Assembly (NCBI GenBank): GCA_017979445.1
Contig: CM030714.1
Location: forward strand, 46,763,220-46,827,219
Origin: Akebia trifoliata
Taxonomy: Eukaryota; Streptophyta; Magnoliopsida; Ranunculales; Lardizabalaceae
Reading direction: 5' to 3'
Length of the DNA: 64,000 nt
Shown: positions 24,525 to 36,400 of the stretch, piece after piece
Position numbering within the stretch: the first letter of the stretch is position 1
How the letters are laid out: every line of letters begins with the position of its first letter
Notes under the pieces: generated by a model
What the model saw: the letters and a program-made list of their open reading frames with translations, nothing else
Database searches by the model: none
Told to the model about the DNA's origin: nothing
Made by a program: the position numbers and the translations under genes

Positions 24525-25007
24525 CCCCCACATGCAAAGAAATGAAAGTATAAGGGAAACAAATTGAGATTTTATTGCCACAACCACCTTTGCTAACACC
24601 AACCCAAGTTGTGTGCTAATTCTTTGGTGATTTACATATGAATTGAGGTGGCGTTAGCAAAAGTTGGAGTGACAATAGAATATCTCTAAAAATTTGTATT
24701 CTTTAAAATGTCTAAATTGGTATTACCCCTTCACCTCCAACTAGAATAACTTTACTTTTTCACTCTTTAATTCTTGGAAGGAAATAAATATTTAGCATGT
24801 AATATATTGGAAGAACTCATTTTAAAGTATCTACAACCATTACACGGCAAGTTTCGAGCTCAATTTTAAATGATTTCCTTGAAAATGTGGAAAGAGATTG
24901 TTAATGGGAGAAGATTCATGAATAATAGAAAGATTGAAGGATGAGAGAATGAAGGGGTATGGTAATTCTAAATAAAATGAGCAAGATAATTTTCTTTGAA
25001 GAAGACT
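24525..25007. other. Intergenic; second copy of a dispersed repeat
   Basis: 24778-24845 repeats the sequence at 16912-16985 ('GGAAATAAATATTTAGCATG'). The rest is unassigned. Confidence 0.4.
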
Positions 25008-25646
25008 AAGTGTCCACCATTCAATCTCTCTGATTGGATGGTGTAGTTGAATTTATTTTCCATTCTATTTTTAATTTAAAAAACAAATCTAACAATTTCA
25101 CCGGGCAGAAGGTCAGTTGAGACATTGGTGAAATTTTTTTGACAACCCTACTTTTGATGATTGGAGTATTAATATAAGACGTGAAACTGAGTTTTAAAAC
25201 CATGAGACGAAGTGTCCACTGTTCATTCTATGACTGGGATAGTGTAGATGAATTTATTTTCCATTCTATTTTTAATTATAAAAAAAAAAACAAAGCTAAC
25301 TGAATTTTAACAATTTCACCTGGCAAAAAGTTAGTTGAGACATTGGTGACATTTTTTGATAAATGTAACCCTAATTTTGACAATTGAGGTTAGAGGCGGA
25401 TTTATAGTGGGGGCACTTGCCCCACAAATTTTTTTGAATTCCATAGATTAATGAGTTATTGTGATAGATATTAGGGAGGGATAAACACAAAATCCGTCAC
25501 TATTGCCTCCAAAAAAATTCTCACTTTTAGTTGCCTCTACAAGATATTTTTTCACTCTAAGTTGCCCTCACAAAAAAGTTTCTAATCTTAGTTGCCCCAA
25601 CATGGGCAAAATCCTGGCTTCGCCCTTGATTGGGGTATTAATATAA
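25008..25646. repeat. Tandem duplication, second copy split by a MITE
   Basis: Unit 1 (about 25008-25178) and unit 2 (about 25204-25390, resuming at 25629) share 'AAGTGTCCAC', 'GAATTTATTTTCCATTCTAT', 'GTTGAGACATTGGTGA' and 'ATTAATATAAGA'. Unit 1 keeps the uninterrupted site ATTGGAGT (25160-25167) where unit 2 carries the insertion. Between the units 'GTTTTAAAACCATG' is an end fragment of the CATGGTTT hAT family. Confidence 0.85.
25391..25628. mobile_element. hAT-type MITE with empty-site paralogue
   Basis: Flanked by ATTGAGGT (25383-25390) and ATTGGGGT (25629-25636), an 8-bp duplication with one mismatch. The ends TAGAGGCGG and CGCCCTTG are a decayed form of the CAGGGGCG family at 21780-22037. 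The interior has 'GTGGGGGCACTTGCCCC' near the left and 'CTGGCTTCGCCC' at the right. Confidence 0.85.
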
Positions 25647-26199
25647 GAAAATTAAATACTTGCCCCCAAACAGAAAATAAAAAAAATCCATTAAAAAAAT
25701 CCTAAGAAAATTGTAGCTCTAAGAAAATTTTGTTTTTCCTCTAATCTCAACCGTCTACTGCTATGTTACCCAATTTGTTGCTACTAGCCAGAACCGGTAC
25801 GAAGTATACCAGTTTGTGGTACGGTTTGTAAAATCAAGCGAACCATGAACCCTCCAAATTTTGATTAAGTGCATTCTAGAGTGGCGGATAATGAATCCCA
25901 ACCCGAATTTGAATCAAGTGAACCAAACGATCCAGGTAACATTGTTACCAAATGTATGAGATAAGTGGGACCAAATCTCGACCGTATGCACCGCATGTTA
26001 GACTTCAATTCCACTGAATCTGCAATTGTTAAAAATAAATAAAAATAGAAGAAAGCCGTGTAAATTTATATTAAAGCAACCAAATATGGAAATAGATTGA
26101 AGGGTTACCAAGGCTGTCCATAATATTTACCATTTAGTATCTAATTGAATAAAATAATTTTAGGAATATTTCTCATCAGCTTTAATGTAAACCTTCCCA
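25647..26199. other. Intergenic, no gene seen
   Basis: AT-rich with a 'GGTACGGTTTG'-type patch near 25800-25930. Not assigned. Confidence 0.3.
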
Positions 26200-26604
26200 C
26201 TTTTCCTCCATATATACTCATTTTTTCTTGGAGTTATCATTGAAAGCCATTTCTTCTCTATTGTAGAGATTTCTATGACGCTATTAGTCTTCTTTTCTTG
26301 TTTTGAGATGAGATTTTGGAAATGTTACCTGCAACTTGGGATTAGATTTGCCTTGTGTTCGTCTTGATTGTTGTTTATGACATTTCATTGATATTACATT
26401 AGCAGTTTGCAGCTTTGTATGGATCTCTCAAGGTATTTCTATAAAACTTTTCTTAGTTATGCTTATCTTAGTTATTTTAAGTACTTAATTATCCAAGTTA
26501 TTATATATTTATAGATATTTCTTTTTATTTGTTGATACCATCTCCCTGTCTTGTTTTGTAAAGCTGGACACCCTGTGGACCAAAGAGGTATTGGATGAAA
26601 AGTG

Positions 26605-26760
26605 ATGGCTAGAGTTCCCGGAACTTACGATACTGAGCAAGCAAGGAAGCATTTTGCCCATGATGGGGAAAAGAACTTATTTGATGCTCCTCTACCACAC
26701 GACGAACTCGAGTTTAACTTACAGAAGTTTCGGGATCGAAGTCCCGCAGCAGGCTATTGA
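26605..26760 (+). CDS. Small hypothetical protein, 51 codons
   Basis: An ATG frame of 51 residues: basic and acidic, starting MARVPGTYDTEQARKHF and ending QKFRDRSPAAGY. It is followed by a 3'UTR-like stretch with TTGTAACC motifs. Upstream are a TATA-like CCATATATACTC (around 26210) and a plausible 5'UTR intron (donor near 26435, acceptor near 26560). It is unusually free of low complexity for this region. I do not recognise a family; there is no signal peptide or membrane segment. It may be a real small gene, the end of a decayed gene, or chance. Confidence 0.3.
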   Translation: MARVPGTYDTEQARKHFAHDGEKNLFDAPLPHDELEFNLQKFRDRSPAAGY

Positions 26761-27365
26761 CAACACATTACGTGGTCACCCCATTGTTCATGCAAACTAG
26801 GGTTAATTAGAGGTCGCGTTGTGTAGACAACTTGGCCTCACTGTTCATGGCATTTCATTGTAACCAACTTTTGTGCCCATGTTTTGGGCATCCTCTTATA
26901 GAACATTCTCTCATAAAAAACTTCTGGTATTTTCATGCTTTTGTAGATAGGCCCAATTATGTTTGTGGTGTGACTTTGTAACCATTATTCAATGACTCAA
27001 TGAGAGTACATGACCAAATGTCTTCCATTGAAACAGTTCACTCTTAATTAGAAAAAATAAAATAAAAAATTACGTCTGGTACACTTTTTTTATAAGGTTA
27101 GGGATATAGGACCCCTCGTTTCATTAACATCAGAGAAGAGGCTTATACATGAGCAAATTTACAAGTGACATCATCTAATAAAAGGCATAAAACAGTTTCT
27201 TTGTTTCTTCATTGTTATTTTCTTGAAAATGTATCTTTTTAGCTAATACGGCACGTTTTGTACCTATGTTTGAGTGATGAGGGGCGATAAACTACGACCG
27301 ACAAAGTAATGAGAAGTCGGACTTTGATTATCTTCCATTTGTAAATATAGTCCTCGGGTTCATGC

Positions 27366-27440
27366 TAGATCACTACAACAGATGTCACTTTTTGCAACAA
27401 CATATTTAGCCACTAAACTCATTTTGTCCAGTGTTTAGGT
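27366..27440. repeat. CACTA-like terminus fragment
   Basis: CACTACAACAGATGTCAC at 27366 looks like a CACTA element end, but no partner end is visible nearby. Confidence 0.35.
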
Positions 27441-27710
27441 CTCCAATATTTATTTTATTTTATTTGCTAAGCAAGTAATATGGTTTAATATCAAAGAAAA
27501 ATAATGTTTTAGCAACTGAAGGGAGACTTAATTATCTGTGATCACAGCCTTTCTAACAAACATTAGGGAATGTGAAAATTAGGCCTTAAAAGATGAGAGA
27601 AAAAAAAGAGTGAGTCGTGAAATCAATGTGGATGTCCATGTCATTACAAGAGGTTACAATGGGTCAACTTAATCAATTTGTGAGAATGTTATTCCTACGA
27701 GTCATGCATA

Positions 27711-27840
27711 ATCTTACTCCCCAACGTGGCATACTCAAAATACTCTCCTGATGTGGAACTATAGATATTTTGCCTCATGATACACATCTGAAGATCCCCA
27801 TAAATATATGCAGTTTTGTATCCTGAGACAAAACGTTCTT
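27711..27840. repeat. Foldback-family element, incomplete right arm
   Basis: The left arm 'ACTCCCCAACGTGGCATACT' and 'CAAAATACTCTCCTGATGTG' match the left arm at 9452. The core then degenerates and ends 'GTATCCTGAGACAAAACG' without the outer right arm. Confidence 0.6.
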
Positions 27841-27843
27841 TTC

Positions 27844-27975
27844 CAAAAGTTTGAAGATTTGAAGGATATCCCATCGAAGATTTGTAATGTTTTCAGAGAA
27901 GGGAATTGGGTGTCTGATGCTCTGGCAAATCATGCTTCTAGTACTTCATCCACTTCGGCCGGCCACCTATTTTAA
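27844..27975 (+). pseudogene. LINE RNase H-like C-terminal fragment
   Basis: An open frame reads KICNVFREGNWVSDALANHA and ends with a stop. FREGNWVSDALANHA is the C-terminal signature of the RNase H-like domain found in plant LINEs and related reverse transcriptases (consensus-like REGN-ADALA). Nothing upstream continues the domain, so this is a truncated remnant. Confidence 0.7.
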
Positions 27976-28130
27976 GTTGAGAATCTTGCTTCCTTTCTGT
28001 GATTGTCAAAACTTTTTATGATAAATTGGTGTAGAAATTGGAGAGATTGATGGCATGCCAAAAAAAATTTCCCACAATCCTCTACACACGCCAATGGAGA
28101 AAGAACTATGATGATAAGTGAATATAGATT

Positions 28131-29700
28131 TTTTTTTTTTTTTTTTGTTGCTAAAATGCAGGGTTTATATTAATATGGAAACTATACACAGGACGAAGTC
28201 CTTTAATTTACAATGCGGACTTGAGCAAAAAACTCAATTATATCCCCTATCACACATTTCTTGTAATTAATTAGGGGAAGGTAGGATAACGAGAAGAACA
28301 TTTGAGAATTCAAACAATTTACCCCAAGTGGAGCCAAACGTATTCTTTTCCCTCCAAAGATGCTGAACTCATCAGATGAGAACAGATAGATGACTCTGAA
28401 TTCTTAGGAGCCAATTTCCAAGGAATACATAAACATGGAATTATTTGCATTACTTGATGAACCCATGATAATGAAGAAAATGACTGAATCAAATAATTAA
28501 ACCAAGCCTGTTAGAGGCTTTGTTTGAGTCCATATAGAACTCTCTTCAAATTTGCTCTCCATTTTATGATTGCATTCCAAAAATAAAAGCTGCACTGATT
28601 TTCTTCTATCTGGAAACCAGAGGGGAACCAGATCTCCAAAGCTTCATTAACGACAGAAACAATTTTCAAAGCTTCATGGTCCATAGGGTGGACTCTAACT
28701 AATGATAGGTTTGGTGTGAAATTTACAAGAGTTCTTGTTAACAATTCAGTATTGAAGTGAACTTCCTTCTTGAGAGTAACAAATTGGGGTAGGATTAAAA
28801 TTATTAAGAGAGAATAAAATAAAATAAAAGTAAAAAAATCTTTTTTTATATGCCACTAGATGTATATAGATATAGGATTATAAAATATAAGTTAAAGCAC
28901 CGCGGACACGACAGGCCCCTTTCTCAAGACCGAACCTGGCACAACACCTAAACTAGCCTAGTAACACTACCCAAATCCAGTCCATGCAAGATGAGCCATG
29001 CTGAAACCTAGCCCATGGAGCTGACTGTGATTTAGATTGTCGTGGTATATGAACTAATTTCAATGCTTCTCCAGCCAACCTAAAACCCATTTTTGGTGGA
29101 AGCCGTGAGCCCGCAATTAATTTCAATGTTTCCCCACCCTGCCTGAAATCCATCTTTGGTGGATTTCCCCCAAAGGTGACAATGAGTATCTACCAATGAT
29201 CCAGAATCCTGAAAGGAATTCATAAAGTCGATAAAATCCATGGATGTTCCAGTGGACATTACACACTTGTTACACAAACAACCCTCCGAGGAAGGGCCAA
29301 GCAAAGAGAACCAGAAGTGGGCCTCAGAGAGTAATAGCATGCTCAGACTTGATCATGCTTCATTCCTCTCAGCATCAGAGGAAGATTCACTACATAGAAC
29401 GAGAAATAAGAGTCAACAGTGATACCATAGTCCCCCTCCAGGCTTTTCTTGTGTGTTGTAGTGGACACTGAAGCCGTCTCTTGCAAAACTATGAATGATA
29501 GAGTGGTCTACCCAACCATCGGTTTTGTCCATCTTTTCAAAGCTTAAATGCACCATCACCCACTTGAAACACATGGATTTAAAGATCTCAGTGAAGTTGC
29601 AAAAATTAATTCTAAAAATCAGGATTGCTTGCCAATACAACTGATATTTTTTTAAGCTTGACAACATCATCTCTTTAGCTTGCCGATATACAAAATATCC
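28131..29700 (-). mobile_element. Probable 3' part of a decayed LINE, minus orientation
   Basis: On the minus strand the block ends in 'TTAATATAAACCCTGCATTT' - TAGCAAC and a poly-A run (poly-T at 28131-28147), as in plant LINE 3' ends. Several disrupted frames (28511-28744, 29080-29340) lie upstream, but I cannot match them to reverse transcriptase motifs, so only the tail is persuasive. No target duplication was found, and the upper border is a guess. Confidence 0.4.
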
Positions 29701-30485
29701 ACAAAAGATATGTTTTCAAGTATCCACACTTTGGAAAGTTGAATTTATAGTGCATAAAGGCATACAGATCTCTTTTCTCTTCTACTTGACATAGATAAGG
29801 GATGAACTGGAGTTTTAGCACTATTTCCAAACATGCCCAAAGTTCGTTCTAATACAGTTTATACATTCCAAAAATTAGGCGACTGTCTGCACCAAATCAG
29901 TTTCACAATTTCTTCTGTTAATTCAAATTATGTTCATTTCAGTTAACAGTACCTCAATCCAAATCCTCTCGCTACCAGAGTGCCAAAGATTATTTCTTTA
30001 TTTAATTTCCAATGTAAGTCATGAACCACCATTATAAACTTGTCTACATTCAAAGAACCATAGATCCCACAAACTACATTGTTGAAAAATTTAAACCACT
30101 GCAAAGTACAATAATCATTCAATAATTATCATTGTAAACACCATAATATAAGGAAAAACAAGAGGTCAATGTGTATAGACTCTACCACCGGAACAAATAG
30201 AAATAAATGTTATCTGAATTATTAATAAATGTGTATACTAGAAGTTTCATCCAAAATTTCTCCAGAATCCTTCTTCAAGTTGCACTTTTTGTTTTTGAAT
30301 GCAAGCAGCTGTTTTACCGTATTATGTTCAAGTAGAAAACTGACTTTCATTGTAAGACCCAAAGTACAAGTTGCATCATCTACTAACATCAAGCTCTATG
30401 GTTTCCGGATGACATAAGTACACAGGGCTACCGGCTTATTCTGATCCACTTGAAAATCCAAATATAGCTGCAGAAGATGTAGTCA
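29701..30485. other. 3' UTR and downstream flank of the helicase gene
   Basis: No independent gene. The part adjacent to 30485 must contain the helicase 3' UTR; candidate AATAAA-like signals on the minus strand are not decisive. Confidence 0.4.
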
Positions 30486-33400
30486 CTAAGCAGGCGGATT
30501 TAGACTCTGATGCTGATAGAAGTGAGGTGCAGCCTCTATTAGCCAAGAAGGGTCAATGGCGATGACGTTGCGCATATAATGTCGATCAGTTGAGACAAGA
30601 GAATGGTAGATAATCCACTTTGGATTAACTCTGAAAAGGGAAGGAAAATACTTAGAATCTCTTCTTTCTATTTATATTTGAATTAAATAATGGAATGAAG
30701 CGGAAGGGTTACCAAACTACAATAGAGATAGAAAGGCGGATACAAGTATATCATGGAGCTACTATTAAATTTCGACATATTTCCACCAGCTATATCAAAA
30801 TATTTCCCTTTTCACATGCCTCAACTTTAAAATATTTCCATTTCCATGTCCACTATTTAACAGAGTTTCTTTCCTTGTATATTTAAATGGAATCATTAGT
30901 CAAGTTTAAAATCCAAGATTTCAGTAAAAATATTTAGATAAATAGTGAAATTCACTGATATACTTTTTTTTGCTACTAATTATTCAAAAAAATATTGATA
31001 AGATTATATAAAAATAATAAATTTCTCATAGATAGGACTAATAAATCACATAATTTTGTTCAATAGTAGAAATTAATAGAGAAAATTTTGTTATTTATAT
31101 ATCATCGTACTTTGATATATTCTAAAGCATATTAGCACATTTGACAAGCACTTATACATAATCATCCATGTTCTAATTAGCCGGATATAGTAATTTGTAC
31201 ATACTATTTAAAATTAAAAAAATATAATAATATAATAATTTGTGAAAGTAGTATTGAATAGTTGGTCACTTTGCAAGTGTTTATATATTGAGGTGTATGT
31301 AATCAATTTGATGCATACCTCAACGGAGCGCTACTATTTTCATTTGCACACTCCATGCAGTTATTTATTGTAGTTTGGTGACTTGAGAGTATGTTTCATA
31401 TCTTTCCTTTTTTTTAATTTCCTCGACTTTTTTATTATTACAATGAAAATTGCATTAACTTTCACTCTAACTGTATATTCCTAAGAGATATATCCATTTC
31501 CAAGGTGACCAAAATAAACAATTAAACCAAAATCTAATATATCGATTGAATAGGAAAGGTAGAATTTCATAAATCCAATCATAATTTGTAACATACATAT
31601 GTACTCAAAGCTTTGCACTTCTGTTTCATAGATCAGACGGATCCAGGATAAAATTTTAGTCCAGAAGAATGAAGCATTATGGGCACACTAACCTGAATAG
31701 CACAGATGATGGATGGATATATACTTCTTGCGAACTTCGAACAGTCTTGTACATCCCAGAACTGTATGCCTTTCGAAAAATATAAATTACAAAGAATTAG
31801 CAAATTATCATACAAATGCTTTCTTAAAAAGGGAAGTATGAGAATAGATGTTACAGAAGCGTTTATCGTAAAGGTTTTTCAAAAAGGCAAACAACTGGAA
31901 ACAATTAGATATCATATCCATCAAACAAATATATGTATATGATTTTATGTGCAGGAAAATAAGTAGTGCTTCAAATATAAACATGAGTTAAAAAGTCACA
32001 AGTGCATGAAGAACTCCATCCAATAGATTGCAGTGGATAATACAATTATCACTTTCCAATGAAATTCATGACGAGGTTAACACAAGGGTACTCATTCTTT
32101 TGCTGAAACATAAAAAAGAAATCCCCTTTCCAGCAGCCACCAACATCTATTTAAGGGAACCGCCGACGAAGAATGACAGAGGGCATCTGTCCTAGTCTCT
32201 TTCTCAAAAAGACAGGAGGGTATTTCGATGGACATTGGGCTGATCGAGATTTGGAGGACCCAAACTCGATTCAGGTGGAGAAATTGATAGTACAAACAGA
32301 GATGGAAACAGTTGAATGGTTGGTGAGTCAAGCATTAAATATGGCGGAGGAATTTGGAATAATACCTGAAACAGAAGATAAGGATTGCTCGCTTATCCTA
32401 AGAGTAGTTATAGGAGATTTGAAGGATAGGGCGTTGCTTGAGGAGGAGATGCAAGAGGTTAGCAAGGAAAGTGGTGTAGGGGCAGAGGAATTGGGGATAG
32501 TAAATTTAGATGGTCAGGAAATTCAAACTTTTAGGGATGGTCAATCGAACGAGGTGGTAGTGGTGGCGTCGATAGAGACAGTGAAGAGGATCTCTAGGCC
32601 AAAGTTGGCCAGTGAGGTGGCATAATGGTAGAGGTGATTCTTGGTTTAGATCGGGGCTCTTAGTTAGGTTTCTATGTCGATCAAAATTTTTTCTTGGAAT
32701 GTGAGAAGTTTGGGAGATGGTATGAAGAGGGCGGCAGTAAAAGCGTTTATCAAAACAAAAAGACCTAGCTTAGTCACTCTTCAAGAGTCAAAGCTTTCAG
32801 TGTGTGATGAGAAGATGATTAAGGATCTTTGGATAGGAAATATTGGTTGGGTGGCTCTTCCAGCTCTTGGGAGTGCAGGTGGTATTATTTTGATGTGGAA
32901 TAAGGATCTGATTCATGTTCAGGATGCCCTGATTGGGGCTTTTTCTATCTCCATCCTCTGTAACTGTGTGAATGAGGAGTTCCAATGGGTTTTTTCAGGG
33001 ATTTATGGTCCAACTAATAGTAGGGAGCGACAACAATTTTGGGAAGAACTGGAGGACATCGAGGGTTATTGGGATAAACCTTGGGTCTTGGGTGGAGATT
33101 TCAATGTTATCAGATTCATCAATGAAAAGAATGGGGGGCAAAGCATCACTAAGGGGATGAGGGACTTCAATGCTTTCATTAACAGATTTGCTTTAATGGA
33201 CTTACCTATGCGCGGTAGGAGATTTACTTGGTCAAATAATCAAGCTAACCCTAGGTTGTCCAGATTTGATAGATTTTTGGTGAGCGGGGATTGGGAGGAG
33301 AAGTTTCGTAATGTGGTTCAAACGGCAGCTCCTAGCCCCATTTCGGATCATACTCCTATTGTTATTGAGGTGGGGCAATGCCGTACTAATCCAATTCCTT

Positions 33401-36400
33401 TCCGTTTTGAGAATATGTGGCTTATCCACCCAAATTTTGCAGATCTAGTTAAAGAGTGGTGGAGTGTTTGCCCTAGGATGGGGCACCCAGGAGTTGCCTT
33501 CAAGAATAAGCTCAAATTTCTAAAAGAGAAATTGAAGACGTGGAACAAGGAAGAAGTGGGGAGGATAGAAGTGAAAAAATGGGTGTTACTCAAGGAAATA
33601 GAAATTTTCGATCTCAAGGAGGAAGTGGGGGAGCTTGAGATAGATGAAAGAATAAAGAGAACGGAGCTTAAGTTAGAATTCCAAAGAGTGGTCTTGATGG
33701 AGGAGATAAGTTGGCGGCAAAAATCAAGGATTCAGTGGCTTAAAGAGGGTGATAATAATACTAACTTTTTCATAAGGTGGCTAATTATCAAAGAAGGAAT
33801 AACCAAATGTCCAACTTGATGATCAATGGTAGAATGGTGGAAGGAGAAGAGAGTATTAGAGAGGGTGTTGTGGGCTACTACAAAGAGCTTTATAGGGAAA
33901 GAGAGGATACAAGACCTCGCCCTGACAATATCGATTTCAATTCGGTAACCCATGAAGAGAGAGAGTGGTTGGAAAGGAAGATTGGGGAGGATGAAGTGAG
34001 ATTAGTGATTGCATCCATGGGTGGGAACAAAGCACCGAGGCCAGATGGTTTTACAATGGAGTTTTTCAAGCATTGTTGGGATATCATAGCCGAAGATTTC
34101 ATGAAGGTGGTGTGGGAACTGCAGGATAAAGATTGCTTGGATTATGGTCTTAATAGTACCTTTGTAGCTTTGATTCCCAAGAGAGTAGGGGCAGAAGAGT
34201 TGAGTGAGTTCAGGCCTATCAGCTTAGTGGGGTCGGTTTATAAGATTATTTCTAAGGTGTTGGCAAACAGATTGAAAGTAGTGATGAAGAAGTTAATTGG
34301 CTTAGAACAAGGTGCTTTCCTCAAGGGAAGACAAATTCTGGATGGTGTGTTAATGGCTAATGAATGCTTAGATTCTAGGATAAAAGATAAGAATGCGGGG
34401 CTAATAGGAAAAATTGATATGCAGAAGGCTTATGACCATGTGAGCTGGGATTTTTTGAAGTATATGTTGGGCAGAATGGGTTTTGGTTCTAAGTGGATTG
34501 GGTGGGTTATGAAGTGTGTCACTTCGGTTTCCTTTTCTATCTTAGTCAATGGCAGTCCGGCAGGTTATTTTAGGAGCTCTAGGGGGTTAAGACAGGGAGA
34601 TCCGTTATCCCCATTTTTATTTCTTATAGTGACGGAGGCCTTGGGGAAACTGTTTAGGAGGGGAGTTGAGATAGGAAGGTTATCTGGGTTTAGAGTGAAT
34701 AATGAGGGTCCTCTTATCTCGCACTTACAATTCGCAGATGACACCTTAGTATTCTTAGATCCTGTTAGAGATCAAGTGAGAACTCTTCGGGTTTTGTTGG
34801 GTTGCTTCGAAACAATTTCAGGTTTACATGTCAATCTGCAAAAAAGCAAGTTGTTTGGGGTTTGTGAGGTGCCGAACCTTCCAGTTTTAGCAGCTATTTT
34901 GGGATGCCGTAGCGATACGCTTCCTTCATCCTACTTAGGGTTACCTTTAGGGGCTCCGTACTGTAGTAAGAATATTTGGGAGGGGGTTATCGAGAAAATG
35001 GAGAAGAAATTGAGCACGTGGAAGGCAAAATATCTCTCTAAAGGTGGTAAGGTTACGTTGATCAAAAGCACGTTAACGAGTATCCCAATTTACTTTTTAT
35101 CATTGTTCTCACTGCCTAAATCGGTAGAAGTTAAGATTGAAAGGCTTATGAAGAATTTTCTGTGGAATGGTAACACTGGTGGTAAAAAGTATCATTTGGT
35201 GAATTGGAAGTTAGTTTGCACTCCAAAGAAGAATGGAGGACTGGGGATTAGAGGGTTAAGACTAACGAATAAAGCCTTGTTGGGTAAGTGGCTTTGGAGA
35301 TTCGGGGAAGAAAGAGACAATTTGTGGAGGAGAGTGATCCAGGCAAAATATGGAGAGAAGGGGTTTGGTTGGTATAGTGGTGAGGCTAGAGGAACTTACG
35401 GGTGCAGCGTGTGGAGAGGTATCATGAAGGGAGTAGATAAGTTTGATCAGGGGGTTAGATTCAAAATTGGTTTGGGGGACAAGATTAGATTTTGGGAGGA
35501 TATTTGGTGCGGGAATTCATCTCTGTCTACCCAATTTCCATCCTTGTACGCTTGCTCTTTGAAAAAAAATAATTCGGTAAGGCAATGTCTGATCCGGGAC
35601 GGGAACACAGATTCTTGGGATTTGGGTTTTAGGAGGAATTTCAATGATTGGGAATTGACGGAGGTTGCATCTCTTCTAGATCTCCTTAATTTGACCCAAG
35701 TCAGAGAGAACGAACTCGACAGAAGGGAATGGTTCAAGGCTAAGGACAAGAAGTTTTCTGTTAAGTCATTTTATCATTGTTTGCTTCCGTTGTGTGAGGT
35801 TGAGTTTTTTCCTTATGTTATTTGGTCCACTCTGGTTCCCTCTAAGGTTTCGTTCTTTTTATGGCTTGCTTCGATGGGTAGAATTCTTACCTTGGATAAC
35901 TTGATTTCTCGGGGGTGGATTACACCAAATTTTTGTTATCTTTGTTCTAAGGATGGGGAGTCTGTCAATCACATCCTTATTCATTGTTCTTTTACTCGGG
36001 CTATTTGGGTGTTCTTTTTATCTCGATTTCAAATGGATTGGATTCTTCCTTTTTCTTGGTTTGCTCTTTTAAAAGGGTGGAATTTCAATATCTTCTCTTC
36101 GAGGAAGGGGTATCTTTGGACTATCCTTCCAGCCGCTATTGCTTGGGGTATCTGGAGAGAGCGCAACAACAGGGTGTTCCACAGCAAGGAGAGTTCATCT
36201 AACAAAGTGATTTTTGAAATTTTGGGGATACTTTTTCTTTGGTCCAAGATGAGTAAGGACTTTGAGGGGGTGCGCTTTCGAGATTTGGCTTTTAATTGGG
36301 ACAACATCGGAGATCCTTAGATTCTTGTAGATCGAGCTTGTTCTTCTACAATTCATTATCTGTGCTTTTTATTTGTATTTGTCGGTTTTATTTTCGTTTT

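Larger units (their letters stand above)
26200..27690 (+). repeat. Segmental duplication, copy 2
   Basis: The left block 26200-26420 and right block 27130-27690 align with 20390-20650 and 22850-23480. The 0.7-kb spacer here contains a 51-codon frame that the other copy lacks. Confidence 0.55.

Noticed and set aside
26605..26760. The 51-residue frame as a secreted peptide hormone (C-terminal FRDRSPAAGY slightly recalls CEP-like peptides)
   Set aside because: No signal peptide and no real match to a hormone core; kept only as a hypothetical small frame.
30427..30605. Plus-strand frame reading ...YSDPLENPN...[18 protein letters not shown], resembling a protein C-terminus
   Set aside because: It is the shadow of helicase exon 23 on the minus strand, which joins in phase to exon 22 and ends [15 protein letters not shown].
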